Below are positions 7,908-17,137 of a DNA stretch of 64,000 nt, piece after piece. Position numbers and translations under genes: made by a program. The notes below the pieces were generated by a model, which saw only the letters and a program-made list of their open reading frames with translations, did no database searches and was not told the origin of the DNA. Origin of the DNA: Chryseobacterium sp. T16E-39 (GTDB lineage Bacteria; Bacteroidota; Bacteroidia; Flavobacteriales; Weeksellaceae); NCBI RefSeq assembly GCF_002216065.1, contig NZ_CP022282.1, positions 1,240,001 to 1,304,000 on the forward strand, given 5' to 3'. The stretch's first letter is position 1. Every line of letters begins with the position of its first letter.

Positions 7908-8267
7908 ATGGAATTTAAGGCTCATGAGATCAATGGAACTAAAATAGCGGAAATAATCTCTGACACCATCATTATACACTCAGCCCAGGACGGTTTGGAT
8001 CTTTTAGGCAATATATATTATCAGGGTTTTGATAAGGTGATCATTTATGAAAAAAACATGACGCCAGATTTCTTTGATCTTAAAACTAAAATTGCCGGCG
8101 ATATACTTCAGAAATTCTCGAACTATCGTGTGGGGCTAGCTATTGTAGGAAATTTTAGTAAGTATGAAAGTAAAAGTATTAAAGATTTCATTTTTGAAAG
8201 CAACAAAACCCGACATGTCAATTTTGTTGAAGCCTTACCTGAGGCTTTAGAGAGACTTTCGAAATAG
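7908..8267 (+). CDS. DUF4180 domain-containing protein
   Basis: A 119-residue cytoplasmic protein that I recognise as DUF4180 from its length and layout: IAEIISDTIIIHSAQDGLDLLGN, then VIIYEKNMTPDFFDLKTKIAGDILQKF and VGNFSKYESKSIKDFI. The function of the family is unknown. It lies 7 bases after the serine hydrolase gene, so both are probably one operon. Its last 50 bases overlap the 3' end of a gene on the other strand, with no terminator between them. Confidence 0.85.
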   Translation: MEFKAHEINGTKIAEIISDTIIIHSAQDGLDLLGNIYYQGFDKVIIYEKNMTPDFFDLKTKIAGDILQKFSNYRVGLAIVGNFSKYESKSIKDFIFESNKTRHVNFVEALPEALERLSK

Positions 8268-9234
8268 CATATTCTTTATTTTCAAAGAAATTAATGGCGT
8301 CTGTAATTGCTTTCTCAATTGGCTGATATTGAATTTCCAATTCATCAATTGATTTCTGACCTGTATAATAATTATCAATTCTCAACGCTTTCATGTTGGG
8401 AGTGCTCAAACTTGTTTTGATATTTAGAAATCTCAGCAAATCACCTATTATACCAAGGAAAATTAAAATAAAACCTGGTAATGGAAGCAACAGAGGATTT
8501 TGTTTTGTAATGACATTTACTTTTTTAAAGAAATCCTTATACTTAAGATTTTCATTCGTTAAGAGATATTTCTCTCCGTTTTTCCCTTTCTTAATAGCAT
8601 TGATAACTCCCTGAGCTGCATCTTCCACATGGACAAAATTCTTTCCCCCTTTCGGATAAAAGACCAGTTTCTTTTTCCACGCCCAGAAAATAATTTTTCC
8701 CGAACTGGGTTTCCGGTCATAAGCACCGATCATAAAGGTGGGATTAAGTATGACCACCTCAGTTGTTTTATTATTTCTTAAAAGAAAACTCTCGGCTTCA
8801 ACTTTACTTTTCGCATACAAAGATTTTGTAAAGGGATATTTCTGTGGGGATTTTTCATTTCCCGGCTCAGCCAGATTTCCATAGCCCATTGTATTTGCCG
8901 TACTGACAAACAGGAATTTCTTAACACCCGCTTCTACAGCTTCAGAAAATAAATGAACAACAACATCATAATTCGTCTTTCTATATTCTGCATAGGAAAG
9001 TAAACTCTGACTGGTTTCAGCCGCGATATGAATGACAAAATCTGCCTCTTTCATATAAACAGAAACATCAGTAAACAGATCACCCTCAACTAATTGGAGG
9101 TTTTCATCTTCCTGACCATAATAGCGACTTTTCTGCCGCACCAAAGCAATAACAAAATAACCATCTTTTAATAATTTTATAACAACATTAGTTCCTAGAA
9201 GTCCGGTAATTCCGGTTACAAATACCTTTTTCAT
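8218..9234 (-). CDS. NAD(P)-dependent epimerase/dehydratase family protein (extended SDR)
   Basis: The 338-residue protein has the extended-SDR nucleotide motif TGITGLLG at residues 8-14 region, the conserved FVSTANTMGYG strand, and the catalytic pair Tyr140 and Lys144 (LYAKSK). This is the class of NAD-dependent sugar epimerases and dihydroflavonol/cinnamoyl reductase relatives; substrate unknown. A hydrophobic stretch near residues 253-270 is unusual for a soluble SDR and may bind a membrane. The ATG overlaps the stop of the preceding SDR gene by four bases, so the two form an operon. Its C-terminal 50 bases run antisense over the DUF4180 gene. Confidence 0.87.
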   Translation of the reverse strand: MKKVFVTGITGLLGTNVVIKLLKDGYFVIALVRQKSRYYGQEDENLQLVEGDLFTDVSVYMKEADFVIHIAAETSQSLLSYAEYRKTNYDVVVHLFSEAVEAGVKKFLFVSTANTMGYGNLAEPGNEKSPQKYPFTKSLYAKSKVEAESFLLRNNKTTEVVILNPTFMIGAYDRKPSSGKIIFWAWKKKLVFYPKGGKNFVHVEDAAQGVINAIKKGKNGEKYLLTNENLKYKDFFKKVNVITKQNPLLLPLPGFILIFLGIIGDLLRFLNIKTSLSTPNMKALRIDNYYTGQKSIDELEIQYQPIEKAITDAINFFENKEYAISKVSLKPQVRLQQN

Positions 9235-10016
9235 GCCCCTATTTCTCTTTTTATTGCATTGGTCATCAATGGTAATTTGATCCAGATTGGCAGGATTTTC
9301 ATCACAAGCCAGCTTATCGGGTTTACCATGATCACTGAATCTCGTTTGAACAGTTGATTAACACAACGCGCAGCTACTTTATTAGGATCTAATAAAGTTA
9401 ATTTTCCTAAAAAACCCTGTTTTTCAATTCTTTTGCAGACATCTAAATTCGTTTTCATAGCTCCAGGGTTTACAACACTTACAAAAACATTAGTATCTTT
9501 CAACTCTTCATGCAGTCCTCTCGAAAATGAATGAATAAAGGTTTTTGAGGCCGGATATACTGTTTTAAAACCAATTGGGGAGAAAGCAGCCATACTGGAA
9601 ACATTTAAAATGTAGGCTTTAGGCTGTTTCAGTAAGTTCGGCAGTAACTGGTGGGTCATTAATGAAGTGGCCATAACATTGACCTGTAAAATAGTGTTGA
9701 TGTAATGGGGTGTGGCATCCACAAATTTCTGAGTTCCTCCTAATCCTGCATTATTGATTAAGATATGAATATCAAAAGACCTGTTGAGCTCTTCTGTCAG
9801 ATTCAGCACATTTTCATTTACAGAAAGGTCAATCTCATAATAATGTGTTTTCACATCATACATTTCAGCGATCTCCTGGCTTAGTTCCCGCACATTCTGA
9901 TTGGGTAAACTGACAAGAATAACATTGATCTTCTTTTTAGCAAGATGTTCAACAAGAGCTTTTCCCAACCCCTGACTTGCTCCTGTTACAACGGCGTATG
10001 ATTCTTTGGTATCCAT
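9231..10016 (-). CDS. SDR family NAD(P)-dependent oxidoreductase (classical)
   Basis: The 261-residue protein shows the classical SDR motifs TGASQGLG (11-18), NNAG (88-91), Ser140/141 and YPASK (Tyr154, Lys158). The C-terminal part contains hydrophobic helices (PISWLVMKILPIWIKLPLM) as in ketosphinganine reductase-like or membrane-associated SDRs. It is the first gene of a two-gene operon with the extended SDR and overlaps it by ATGA. A shared lipid-like substrate is possible but is only an inference from the hydrophobic tails. Confidence 0.9.
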   Translation of the reverse strand: MDTKESYAVVTGASQGLGKALVEHLAKKKINVILVSLPNQNVRELSQEIAEMYDVKTHYYEIDLSVNENVLNLTEELNRSFDIHILINNAGLGGTQKFVDATPHYINTILQVNVMATSLMTHQLLPNLLKQPKAYILNVSSMAAFSPIGFKTVYPASKTFIHSFSRGLHEELKDTNVFVSVVNPGAMKTNLDVCKRIEKQGFLGKLTLLDPNKVAARCVNQLFKRDSVIMVNPISWLVMKILPIWIKLPLMTNAIKREIGA

Positions 10017-10032
10017 AACAAAAATTATGGTA

Positions 10033-10040
10033 CAAATGTA
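10033..10040 (-). promoter_or_regulatory. -7 promoter element for the two-SDR operon
   Basis: The minus strand reads TACATTTG, 16 bases before the start codon of the first SDR gene. As at the blaI promoter, the sequence extends to the dyad TACAAATGTA (10031-10040). Confidence 0.55.
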
Positions 10041-10108
10041 TCTTCACAAAGAGGTTTTCCTGTTCCAGATTATATGAGTGAACACATTCAGGGAAAATAA
10101 ACAAAACC

Positions 10109-10130
10109 CTTATAATCAATCAATTATAAG
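10109..10130 (-). terminator. Weak A/T-rich terminator-like hairpin after the AraC gene
   Basis: CTTATAAT pairs with ATTATAAG around a 6-nt loop; on the minus strand it is followed by GGGTTTTG, a poor T tract. It lies between the AraC gene and the downstream SDR operon. Confidence 0.35.
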
Positions 10131-10160
10131 TAAAAAAAGTTAAAATTTATAAACCTGAAC

Positions 10161-11261
10161 TTATTTTTTAAACTCAGAAGGTGTTTGATCAGTAAATTTT
10201 TTGAAAGTGGTATTAAAAGAGGTCTTGGAATTGAATCCTGATTCATACGCAATTCCTAAAATCGAAAGTTTATTGGCTGTGTTATCTTTTAACAACTTTT
10301 TAGCGTATTCAATTCTGTATTCATTAACAAACTGAAAAAAATTTTTTTGAAACCCGGTATTAATCACATAGGACAAGTGATGGGTAGAGACAGAAAGTTG
10401 TTCGGATAATTTAATTAAATTGAGTTCACTATCAAGATAAGGTTTTTCCTGCTCCATTAATTTTTCAAGATCTCCCTTGATCCTTAATAATTCTTCGTCA
10501 GGTATTAGTTTCCTCTTAATTTCTTCGCTCTCATTTTCTTCATTAATTGATATAAACTCATCAAGTTTCTTCTCTTCGACCGGATAAATTTCTTTCTGTT
10601 TTAAAGAATAATAAGCCACAAAATAAATAACCAATAAAAAAGCAATGTTAATAAAGGCATTTAATGAAGTAGGATCATAAAAAAGATTGTAAATAACATA
10701 TATAATGTTGATGATAAAAAGAATCAGGATAATATACTCCAGCCAATTAAGATTGATTCCCTCTGTATTTGCTGAAAACTGCTGGATTCTTTTTTGATGT
10801 TTTCGTATAGTGAAATAAGAAAGTCCCGTGTAGAACAATGCCTGGAATAAAATCAACCCTATAAATGTAAATTCAAAAAAAGACTGGTCAGTAAAATTTC
10901 CGTAGCGCTGTAATACTAAATTGATCAGAAAAAAGATAGGTAGAATGGCATATTTTATATCAGACCACTTAAATTTAAAAGAAGGATTTGCAAAAAATAA
11001 AACACTGAAATAAAACATAACCGGTGTCAAAAACTGAACAAACTGAACAGAAAGAATGGAATGAATCTCTATTTGTGAACCTTTTATCAGAGACCAAATT
11101 TCATCCAGCCAATATGTAGACCACAAAAAAAGGAATAACCCAAACCACAAATTGCCCTTTCTATTTACCTTAAGAGGATTCGCCAGTTTTAACAGAGAAA
11201 GCAAAACCAATGAACCATATATAAGTATAACGATAAAACGATTTAACTCAACTGTGCTCAT
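10161..11261 (-). CDS. Membrane-bound AraC-type transcriptional regulator (seven-helix N-terminus)
   Basis: The 366-residue protein has about seven hydrophobic segments in its first 220 residues. A charged linker (ISINEENESEEIKRK) and an AraC-type helix-turn-helix domain follow from about residue 262 to the end. The second HTH is visible as SILGIAYESGFNSKTSFNTTFKKFTDQTPSEF. This arrangement is common in Flavobacteriia and suggests direct signal sensing in the inner membrane. It ends about 145 bp before the SDR operon in the same direction, so that operon is a possible but unproven target. Confidence 0.88.
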   Translation of the reverse strand: MSTVELNRFIVILIYGSLVLLSLLKLANPLKVNRKGNLWFGLFLFLWSTYWLDEIWSLIKGSQIEIHSILSVQFVQFLTPVMFYFSVLFFANPSFKFKWSDIKYAILPIFFLINLVLQRYGNFTDQSFFEFTFIGLILFQALFYTGLSYFTIRKHQKRIQQFSANTEGINLNWLEYIILILFIINIIYVIYNLFYDPTSLNAFINIAFLLVIYFVAYYSLKQKEIYPVEEKKLDEFISINEENESEEIKRKLIPDEELLRIKGDLEKLMEQEKPYLDSELNLIKLSEQLSVSTHHLSYVINTGFQKNFFQFVNEYRIEYAKKLLKDNTANKLSILGIAYESGFNSKTSFNTTFKKFTDQTPSEFKK

Positions 11262-11294
11262 TGGTTTTGATTTTTTATTTAAAGATAGTTCTTT

Positions 11295-11948
11295 TTATCC
11301 TATTCTTTTCCTTACAAAAATCTCATAGCTTAAATACAATAACGGAACAGCCATGATCCCAATATACAGAGCATTATCCATTGCTCTTGCAGGCTGATTA
11401 ATAACAGCATATACGAGACCAAAAAATGCACCTCCTAAATGAGCAGCATGCCCAATATTATCATGCTGTCTGGGATTGAGCATCATGTAAACCGAATAGC
11501 TGAAATAGAGAAGACCAAAAATAAATCCTGGAATACCAATAGGAATAAAGAATATATAGATCTTAAGGTCCGGAATCAGCGCAATTCCAGCGAATAATAT
11601 TCCAGAAACTCCACCACTAGCGCCAATAGCTGAATACCAAGGCTGTTTTTGATAAATAAATAATGAAAACATATTTCCCAGCAATATAGATCCAAAATAC
11701 ACGATGATAAAGCCTATATTTCCAAAGCCTTCCATAACAATGGGACCAAAGAAATACAATGTCATCATATTGAATAGAAGATGCATAATATCTGCATGCA
11801 GAAATCCTGCTGAAAGTAAACGAATATACTCTTTTCTATTTTGGATAGCTCCTACGTTGAATTTATACTTCTCAAAAATACTATTGTTATTAAAAGCAAT
11901 AAAGCTTATAATGCTGGTAGCTATAATAACTAATAACAGGATATTCAT
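11295..11948 (-). CDS. Rhomboid family intramembrane serine protease
   Basis: The 217-residue protein has six or so hydrophobic segments. The GxSG motif lies at 109-112 (catalytic Ser111) and a conserved GHAAHLGG segment provides the catalytic histidine (His170, with His167 nearby). HADIMHLLFNM in the second helix is also conserved in rhomboids. It cleaves membrane-protein substrates within the lipid bilayer; substrates are unknown. It lies 14 bases after parC in the same direction, so it is probably the last gene of the parE-parC transcription unit. Confidence 0.92.
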   Translation of the reverse strand: MNILLLVIIATSIISFIAFNNNSIFEKYKFNVGAIQNRKEYIRLLSAGFLHADIMHLLFNMMTLYFFGPIVMEGFGNIGFIIVYFGSILLGNMFSLFIYQKQPWYSAIGASGGVSGILFAGIALIPDLKIYIFFIPIGIPGFIFGLLYFSYSVYMMLNPRQHDNIGHAAHLGGAFFGLVYAVINQPARAMDNALYIGIMAVPLLYLSYEIFVRKRIG

Positions 11949-11962
11949 AATTAATTCAATAT

Positions 11963-14545
11963 TTAATTTTCTTCACCATCTCCTTCAAACAAGTCTCCGA
12001 TAATTCCTCCGTCTTCATCAATATTTTCTGTAGGCTCAGGTTCTTCGTATATTTCCGGCTCTTCTTCTTCAATTTCCGGTAAGGTAACGTTAATTGTTTT
12101 TACTTTAAACTTGGTGAACTGGTTTCCAATAGCTTTTATTCCTTTTACCGCAATAAATTCATCAATATTGATGATTTCAGGTTCACGTTCTTTTCCTTTA
12201 TCTTTTGCGAAAATTATTTCTGCCGTTGATCCGTTCGTAACAATTACATTTTCCACAAATGACTTATTATGCTCGGAAGGCATAAAGCCTTGTGGGTTTA
12301 CATTGTTCTCCAACAAGAATCTTTTGATAAAATAAATATCCTTTTCACCATCATAATAAATACAGGTAACAGGTTGTTGCGGACGCCATTTCTCTAAGAT
12401 CAGATACTCATCATCAAAACGATTTCCAAGGTCAAAGCTTACTAATTTTGCCTCTCCATTAGAATTGATCGTTAAAATCTTATCATCTCCTTTGAAATTC
12501 CCCAATAAAGTACCTCTTCCATCAGCATTCAATCTTCTTACGGTATCATCAAACCAAATTCTCCTTGGAGCCAGTGTAGAAATACCTTCTTCTTTAAGAT
12601 CTACTTTTTTAACCGAATATTTGGTTACTAAATTTCCTTTCGAATCACGTCCTTTAATAGCTAATTCAGAAAAATCGATATCCATTTTGTTTTTTCTGAT
12701 CCTTGGGTTGGGTTTTAAAAGAACGGTAACCGTTTCTGCTTCTCCATTTGGATTTGCTGAAAAATAAAGTACTTCAGATCCTTTTTTATCTGAAGCTAAA
12801 GGATAGTCTGTATTTCTGGTCACAGCTGTTACAGAGAAACGCTTCATATAATACGGACCTTCTTTTCCTTCTCTATAGATCATATTATAAACCGTTCTTT
12901 TGTCATTTTTCTTCCAGACAGCAACATGGAGAAGATCTTTTCCGATAAAAGTCTTAGCTTCCACTTTTACGATCTTCATGCTTCCGTCTTTTCTGAAAGT
13001 AATGATATCATCAATATCGGAACAGTCAAATAAATATTCGTCTTTTCGTAATGATGTTCCAATGAATCCTTCTTCCCGGTTCATATAGAACTTCTCATTA
13101 GCTACAGCTACTTTTGTTGCATCAATAGTATCGAAAATTCTCAGTTCTGTTCTTCTTTGTCTGTCCTTACCATACTTCTTCTGAATATTTAAGTAATACT
13201 CAATGGCATAGGCAATCAGATTGGCTAAATTATGTTTTACAAGCTCTATTTTCCCTTCAAGAGCAGCAATATTTTCTTTAAATTTATCTAAATCGAATCT
13301 GGAAATTCTCTTGATCCTGATCTCAGTCAGTTTTAAAATATCCTCTTCAGTTACAGCTCTTAAAAGATGCTTTGTATGAGGCTTCAGACCTGCATCGATT
13401 GTTTTTATAACATCTTCCCAGGTTTCTACCTCTTCAATATCATGGTAAATCCTGTTTTCAATAAAAATCCTTTCCAATGACGAAAAATGCCAGCTTTCCT
13501 GTAATTCATGCAGTTCAATCTCAAGCTCTTTCTTTAACAATGAAACGGTGTGATCCGTATTCATTTTAAGGATCTCCGAAACATTCAGGAACATCGGTTT
13601 ATCGCCCACAATGACACATGCATTTGGAGAGATCGTAACCTGACAGTCTGTAAATGCATATAAAGCATCAATCGTTTTATCAGGTGATACATCATTATGC
13701 AAATGAATAAGAATTTCTACCGTATCTGAAGTATTATCTTCGATTTTCTTGATCTTGATCTTCCCTTTTTCATTGGCCTTTAATATAGAATCTATCAGAT
13801 CACTTGTTGTTTTAGAGAAAGGAAGCTCAGAAATAACCAATGTATGTTTATCAGTCTGGGTGATTCTCGCTCTAGCACGAACTTTTCCACCTCGGTGACC
13901 ATCATTGTATTCCGAAACATCTAAATATCCTGCCGTTAAAAAATCCGGAAACAGCTCAAACTTCTTCCCTTTCAAATGGGCAACAGATGCATTGATTAAT
14001 TCATTGAAATTATGCGGAAGTATTTTAGTAGAGAGTCCGACACCAATTCCTTCTACTCCCTGTGTTAAAAGCAGCGGAAATTTTACCGGTAAATCAATAG
14101 GCTCATTATTTCTTCCGTCATATGATTTAGACCATTCCGTAGTTTTAGGATTGAAAACTACTTCCAGAGCAAAGGGGGTTAATCGTGCCTCAATATATCT
14201 CGCTGCTGCTGCTGAATCTCCGGTATAAACGTTCCCCCAGTTTCCCTGAGTATCTATCAGAAGTTCTTTCTGCCCGATTTGCACCATTGCATCTGTAATG
14301 GAAGCATCACCGTGAGGGTGATATTTCATCGTGTTACCTACGATGTTGGCCACTTTATTATAACGTCCGTCTTCCAGCTCCCGCATGGAATGCATAATTC
14401 TTCGCTGAACGGGTTTTAATCCATCATATACTGATGGAATCGCTCTATCTAAAATCACGTAAGAAGCATAGTCCAGAAACCAGTCCTTATATAGTCCGGA
14501 AACCTTCTTCAAGCTCTCGCCTTCATGTGAATTTTCTTCTGTCAT
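11963..14545 (-). CDS. parC: DNA topoisomerase IV subunit A (ParC-like)
   Basis: The 860-residue protein is the cleavage-religation subunit of a type IIA topoisomerase. It has QRRIMHSM, the HPHGDASITDAM segment at 76-87 and the active-site tyrosine Tyr117 (AAAARYIEARLT). The C-terminal third forms the DNA-wrapping beta-propeller, followed by a very acidic tail (EEEEPEIYEEPEP). Pairing with a ParE-like gene two positions upstream makes it topoisomerase IV rather than gyrase. The position matching Escherichia coli GyrA Ser83 is Ala81, while the acidic residue is kept as Asp85. The ATG overlaps the stop of the preceding small membrane gene by one base. Confidence 0.93.
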   Translation of the reverse strand: MTEENSHEGESLKKVSGLYKDWFLDYASYVILDRAIPSVYDGLKPVQRRIMHSMRELEDGRYNKVANIVGNTMKYHPHGDASITDAMVQIGQKELLIDTQGNWGNVYTGDSAAAARYIEARLTPFALEVVFNPKTTEWSKSYDGRNNEPIDLPVKFPLLLTQGVEGIGVGLSTKILPHNFNELINASVAHLKGKKFELFPDFLTAGYLDVSEYNDGHRGGKVRARARITQTDKHTLVISELPFSKTTSDLIDSILKANEKGKIKIKKIEDNTSDTVEILIHLHNDVSPDKTIDALYAFTDCQVTISPNACVIVGDKPMFLNVSEILKMNTDHTVSLLKKELEIELHELQESWHFSSLERIFIENRIYHDIEEVETWEDVIKTIDAGLKPHTKHLLRAVTEEDILKLTEIRIKRISRFDLDKFKENIAALEGKIELVKHNLANLIAYAIEYYLNIQKKYGKDRQRRTELRIFDTIDATKVAVANEKFYMNREEGFIGTSLRKDEYLFDCSDIDDIITFRKDGSMKIVKVEAKTFIGKDLLHVAVWKKNDKRTVYNMIYREGKEGPYYMKRFSVTAVTRNTDYPLASDKKGSEVLYFSANPNGEAETVTVLLKPNPRIRKNKMDIDFSELAIKGRDSKGNLVTKYSVKKVDLKEEGISTLAPRRIWFDDTVRRLNADGRGTLLGNFKGDDKILTINSNGEAKLVSFDLGNRFDDEYLILEKWRPQQPVTCIYYDGEKDIYFIKRFLLENNVNPQGFMPSEHNKSFVENVIVTNGSTAEIIFAKDKGKEREPEIINIDEFIAVKGIKAIGNQFTKFKVKTINVTLPEIEEEEPEIYEEPEPTENIDEDGGIIGDLFEGDGEEN

Positions 14546-15030
14546 TATCTGTTGTTAACGTTTTTCTCGTTATTAGCTTTTACTACTTTATTTAATGAGA
14601 ATTTTAAATCGTTTACTTCTTTCGTGGTTAAATATGATATTTCATATTTCAACATTGTGGAACCACTATTCTTACTTGAAATGGTAACATACAACCTTTT
14701 TACAAAAAATAGATTTACGATCTCATACTTTATTAATTTATATTTTGGAAATTCATCACTTAATGGTTTATCCAAAAAAGGAATGATATTTCTGTTTTTG
14801 AAATTGAGGGCCTCTCCATCACTATCATACTCAAAAATTTGCCTCCCGGTAAGATGGAAAGCAACTAACATGATTAGCGGAACAATAATCAATAAATAGC
14901 TTTCTGATCCTAAAATATTAAACTTATATTCTTCTAAAAAGAAGGATACAATTCCGCCGACTAACATCATTATTAAGAGGGTATTAATAAAGTTATAGCC
15001 CGGCGCCTTGTTGCGGTTACTTAATCTCAT
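14545..15030 (-). CDS. Small membrane protein between parE and parC
   Basis: The 161-residue product has two hydrophobic segments (about residues 15-30 and 42-58) and a soluble C-terminal half of about 95 residues. I recognise no domain; the shape resembles other two-helix proteins with a PH-like tail. It starts about 80 bases after parE and its stop codon overlaps the parC start (TAATG), so it is co-transcribed with the topoisomerase. A role in topoisomerase function is not implied by the sequence. Confidence 0.75.
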   Translation of the reverse strand: MRLSNRNKAPGYNFINTLLIMMLVGGIVSFFLEEYKFNILGSESYLLIIVPLIMLVAFHLTGRQIFEYDSDGEALNFKNRNIIPFLDKPLSDEFPKYKLIKYEIVNLFFVKRLYVTISSKNSGSTMLKYEISYLTTKEVNDLKFSLNKVVKANNEKNVNNR

Positions 15031-15112
15031 TATAATTTGTGTTTAAAGTTAAAGTTATCTCATTAATTACTCTTTATGGTTTAGTTTTTTAGAAAGTTTT
15101 TGAGGGATCTGT

Positions 15113-16996
15113 TTAACCTTCTATTTCACTTATTATTTCCCTACTATCGATATCTCCTTCTTCTACCACCAGATTTTCAAGAATGAAAACTTGTCGGTCC
15201 GGTGTATTTTTCCCCATATAAAACTCTAAAAGCTGTTCAATGGTCTGATCTTTACCTACAACTACGGGCTCTAAACGGATATCCTTCCCAATAAAATGTT
15301 TAAACTCATCAGGAGAGATTTCACCTAATCCTTTAAATCGGGTAATTTCCGGGTTCTTTCCTAATTCATTCAACGCTTTTACTCTTTCCAATTCAGTATA
15401 ACAATACCTCGTCTCTTTTTTATTTCTTACTCTGAACAAAGGAGTTTGAAGAATGTAAAGATGTCCATTCTTAATCAGGTCAGGGAAAAACTGTAAAAAG
15501 AATGTGATCATTAAAAGACGGATGTGCATACCATCCACATCGGCATCTGTTGCAATAATAACCTGATTATATCTTAAATCTTCAAGACTTTCTTCTATAT
15601 TTAAAGCAGCCTGCAGTAAATTAAATTCTTCATTTTCGTATACTACTTTCTTGGTTAACCCATAACAGTTCAATGGTTTACCTTTTAAAGAAAATACGGC
15701 CTGCGTTTCCACATCTCTTGACTTGGTGATCGATCCTGATGCAGAATCCCCTTCCGTAATGAAGATCTGTGTATCGCCTTTTCTTTCGGCTTTCTGATCG
15801 TTATAATGCTGTCTGCAGTCACGAAGTTTCTTATTATGAAGCGATACTTTTTTCGCTCTTTCTCTGGCTAATTTCTGAATTCCTGAAAGCTCCTTTCTTT
15901 CTCTTTCTGAAATTAGGATTTTTCTTTGAATCGCTTCTGCAATTTCAGGATTTCTATGTAAAAAGTTATCGAGTTTGCTTTTTAGAAAATCAATAATGAA
16001 AGTTCTTACTGTAGGACCATTCGGTCCCATATCATTCGATCCTAATTTTGTTTTGGTCTGCGATTCAAATACAGGTTCCTCCACGTTTATTGAAATCGCT
16101 GCGATAATAGATTTTCTAATATCTGAAGCATCAAAATTCTTATTAAAGAATTCACGGATGGTTTTCACATAAGCTTCACGAAAAGCATTTAAATGGGTTC
16201 CCCCTTGAGTGGTATTCTGACCGTTTACAAATGAAAAATAGGTTTCAGTTTGCGATTTGTCCGAATGGGTTATCGCCAGCTCTATATCATTATCCATCAA
16301 ATGAACGATAGGATAAAGGATTTCACTTTCTAATTCTTCTTCTAAAAGATCTTTAAGACCATTCTCAGAATAATAAGTTTCTCCATTAAATAATATTTTT
16401 AACCCAGGGTTCAGATAAGCATAATTGCGGAGCATTCTTTCGATATACTCTTTTCTGTATTTGAAGTGAAGAAATATTTCTCCATCCGGAATAAAAGAAA
16501 TTTCAGTTCCGTTTCGATCTGATGTATCCTTTTCTTCATGATTTTCAGAAATAATTCCTCGCGAAAATTCCGCCACCTTCATTTTCCCCTCACGGAAAGA
16601 CCTTACTCTGAAATAATCAGAAAGAGCATTAACTGCTTTTGTACCCACTCCATTTAACCCTACAGACTTTTTAAAGGCTTTACTATCGTATTTACCTCCT
16701 GTATTCATCTTGGATACTGCATCAACTACTTTTCCCAGAGGAATCCCACGGCCAAAATCACGAATAGTTACCTTACCATCGTCTAATTTTATTTCAATTC
16801 TTTTACCCGATTTCATTCTGAACTCATCGATCGAGTTGTCCAGAATTTCTTTAAGTAGAATGTAAATACCGTCATCGGCAGAAGAACCATCTCCCAGCTT
16901 TCCGATATACATACCGGGACGCAAACGAATATGTTCCTGCCAATCTAGGGTTCTGATATTATCTTCCGAATAGATTGGATTTATTTCTTGTGACAT
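15113..16996 (-). CDS. parE: DNA topoisomerase IV subunit B (ParE-like)
   Basis: The 627-residue ATPase subunit has the GHKL motifs [19 protein letters not shown] and [14 protein letters not shown], a transducer domain, and the TOPRIM motifs EGDSASGSI and [21 protein letters not shown] near the C-terminus is also conserved. It hydrolyses ATP to drive strand passage and decatenation with ParC. Length fits ParE/GyrB without insertion. It is the first gene of parE-membrane protein-parC-rhomboid. Two overlapping -7 motifs precede it. Confidence 0.93.
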   Translation of the reverse strand: MSQEINPIYSEDNIRTLDWQEHIRLRPGMYIGKLGDGSSADDGIYILLKEILDNSIDEFRMKSGKRIEIKLDDGKVTIRDFGRGIPLGKVVDAVSKMNTGGKYDSKAFKKSVGLNGVGTKAVNALSDYFRVRSFREGKMKVAEFSRGIISENHEEKDTSDRNGTEISFIPDGEIFLHFKYRKEYIERMLRNYAYLNPGLKILFNGETYYSENGLKDLLEEELESEILYPIVHLMDNDIELAITHSDKSQTETYFSFVNGQNTTQGGTHLNAFREAYVKTIREFFNKNFDASDIRKSIIAAISINVEEPVFESQTKTKLGSNDMGPNGPTVRTFIIDFLKSKLDNFLHRNPEIAEAIQRKILISERERKELSGIQKLARERAKKVSLHNKKLRDCRQHYNDQKAERKGDTQIFITEGDSASGSITKSRDVETQAVFSLKGKPLNCYGLTKKVVYENEEFNLLQAALNIEESLEDLRYNQVIIATDADVDGMHIRLLMITFFLQFFPDLIKNGHLYILQTPLFRVRNKKETRYCYTELERVKALNELGKNPEITRFKGLGEISPDEFKHFIGKDIRLEPVVVGKDQTIEQLLEFYMGKNTPDRQVFILENLVVEEGDIDSREIISEIEG

Positions 16997-17008
16997 AAGT
17001 TATTTCAG

Positions 17009-17024
17009 CAAACATACAAAAATA
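17009..17024 (-). promoter_or_regulatory. Tandem -7 promoter elements for the parE operon
   Basis: The minus strand contains TATTTTTG (17017-17024) directly followed by TATGTTTG (17009-17016); both match TAnnTTTG. The start codon of parE is 13-20 bases downstream. No TTG -33 element is obvious. Confidence 0.5.
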
Positions 17025-17137
17025 CGAAAATGCTTAAAATTATCCGAATTTTTCTAATTCATTTTTTATAATATTATTGAATATGTATTGCATTATTATC
17101 AAGCAAATTTTATATTTACATTATTATTCCAGAATAA

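Noticed and set aside
10031..10040. Second TACAAATGTA dyad as a BlaI site before the SDR operon
   Set aside because: It can be explained by the -7 consensus TACATTTG with a common TA extension, and no flanking symmetry supports an operator.
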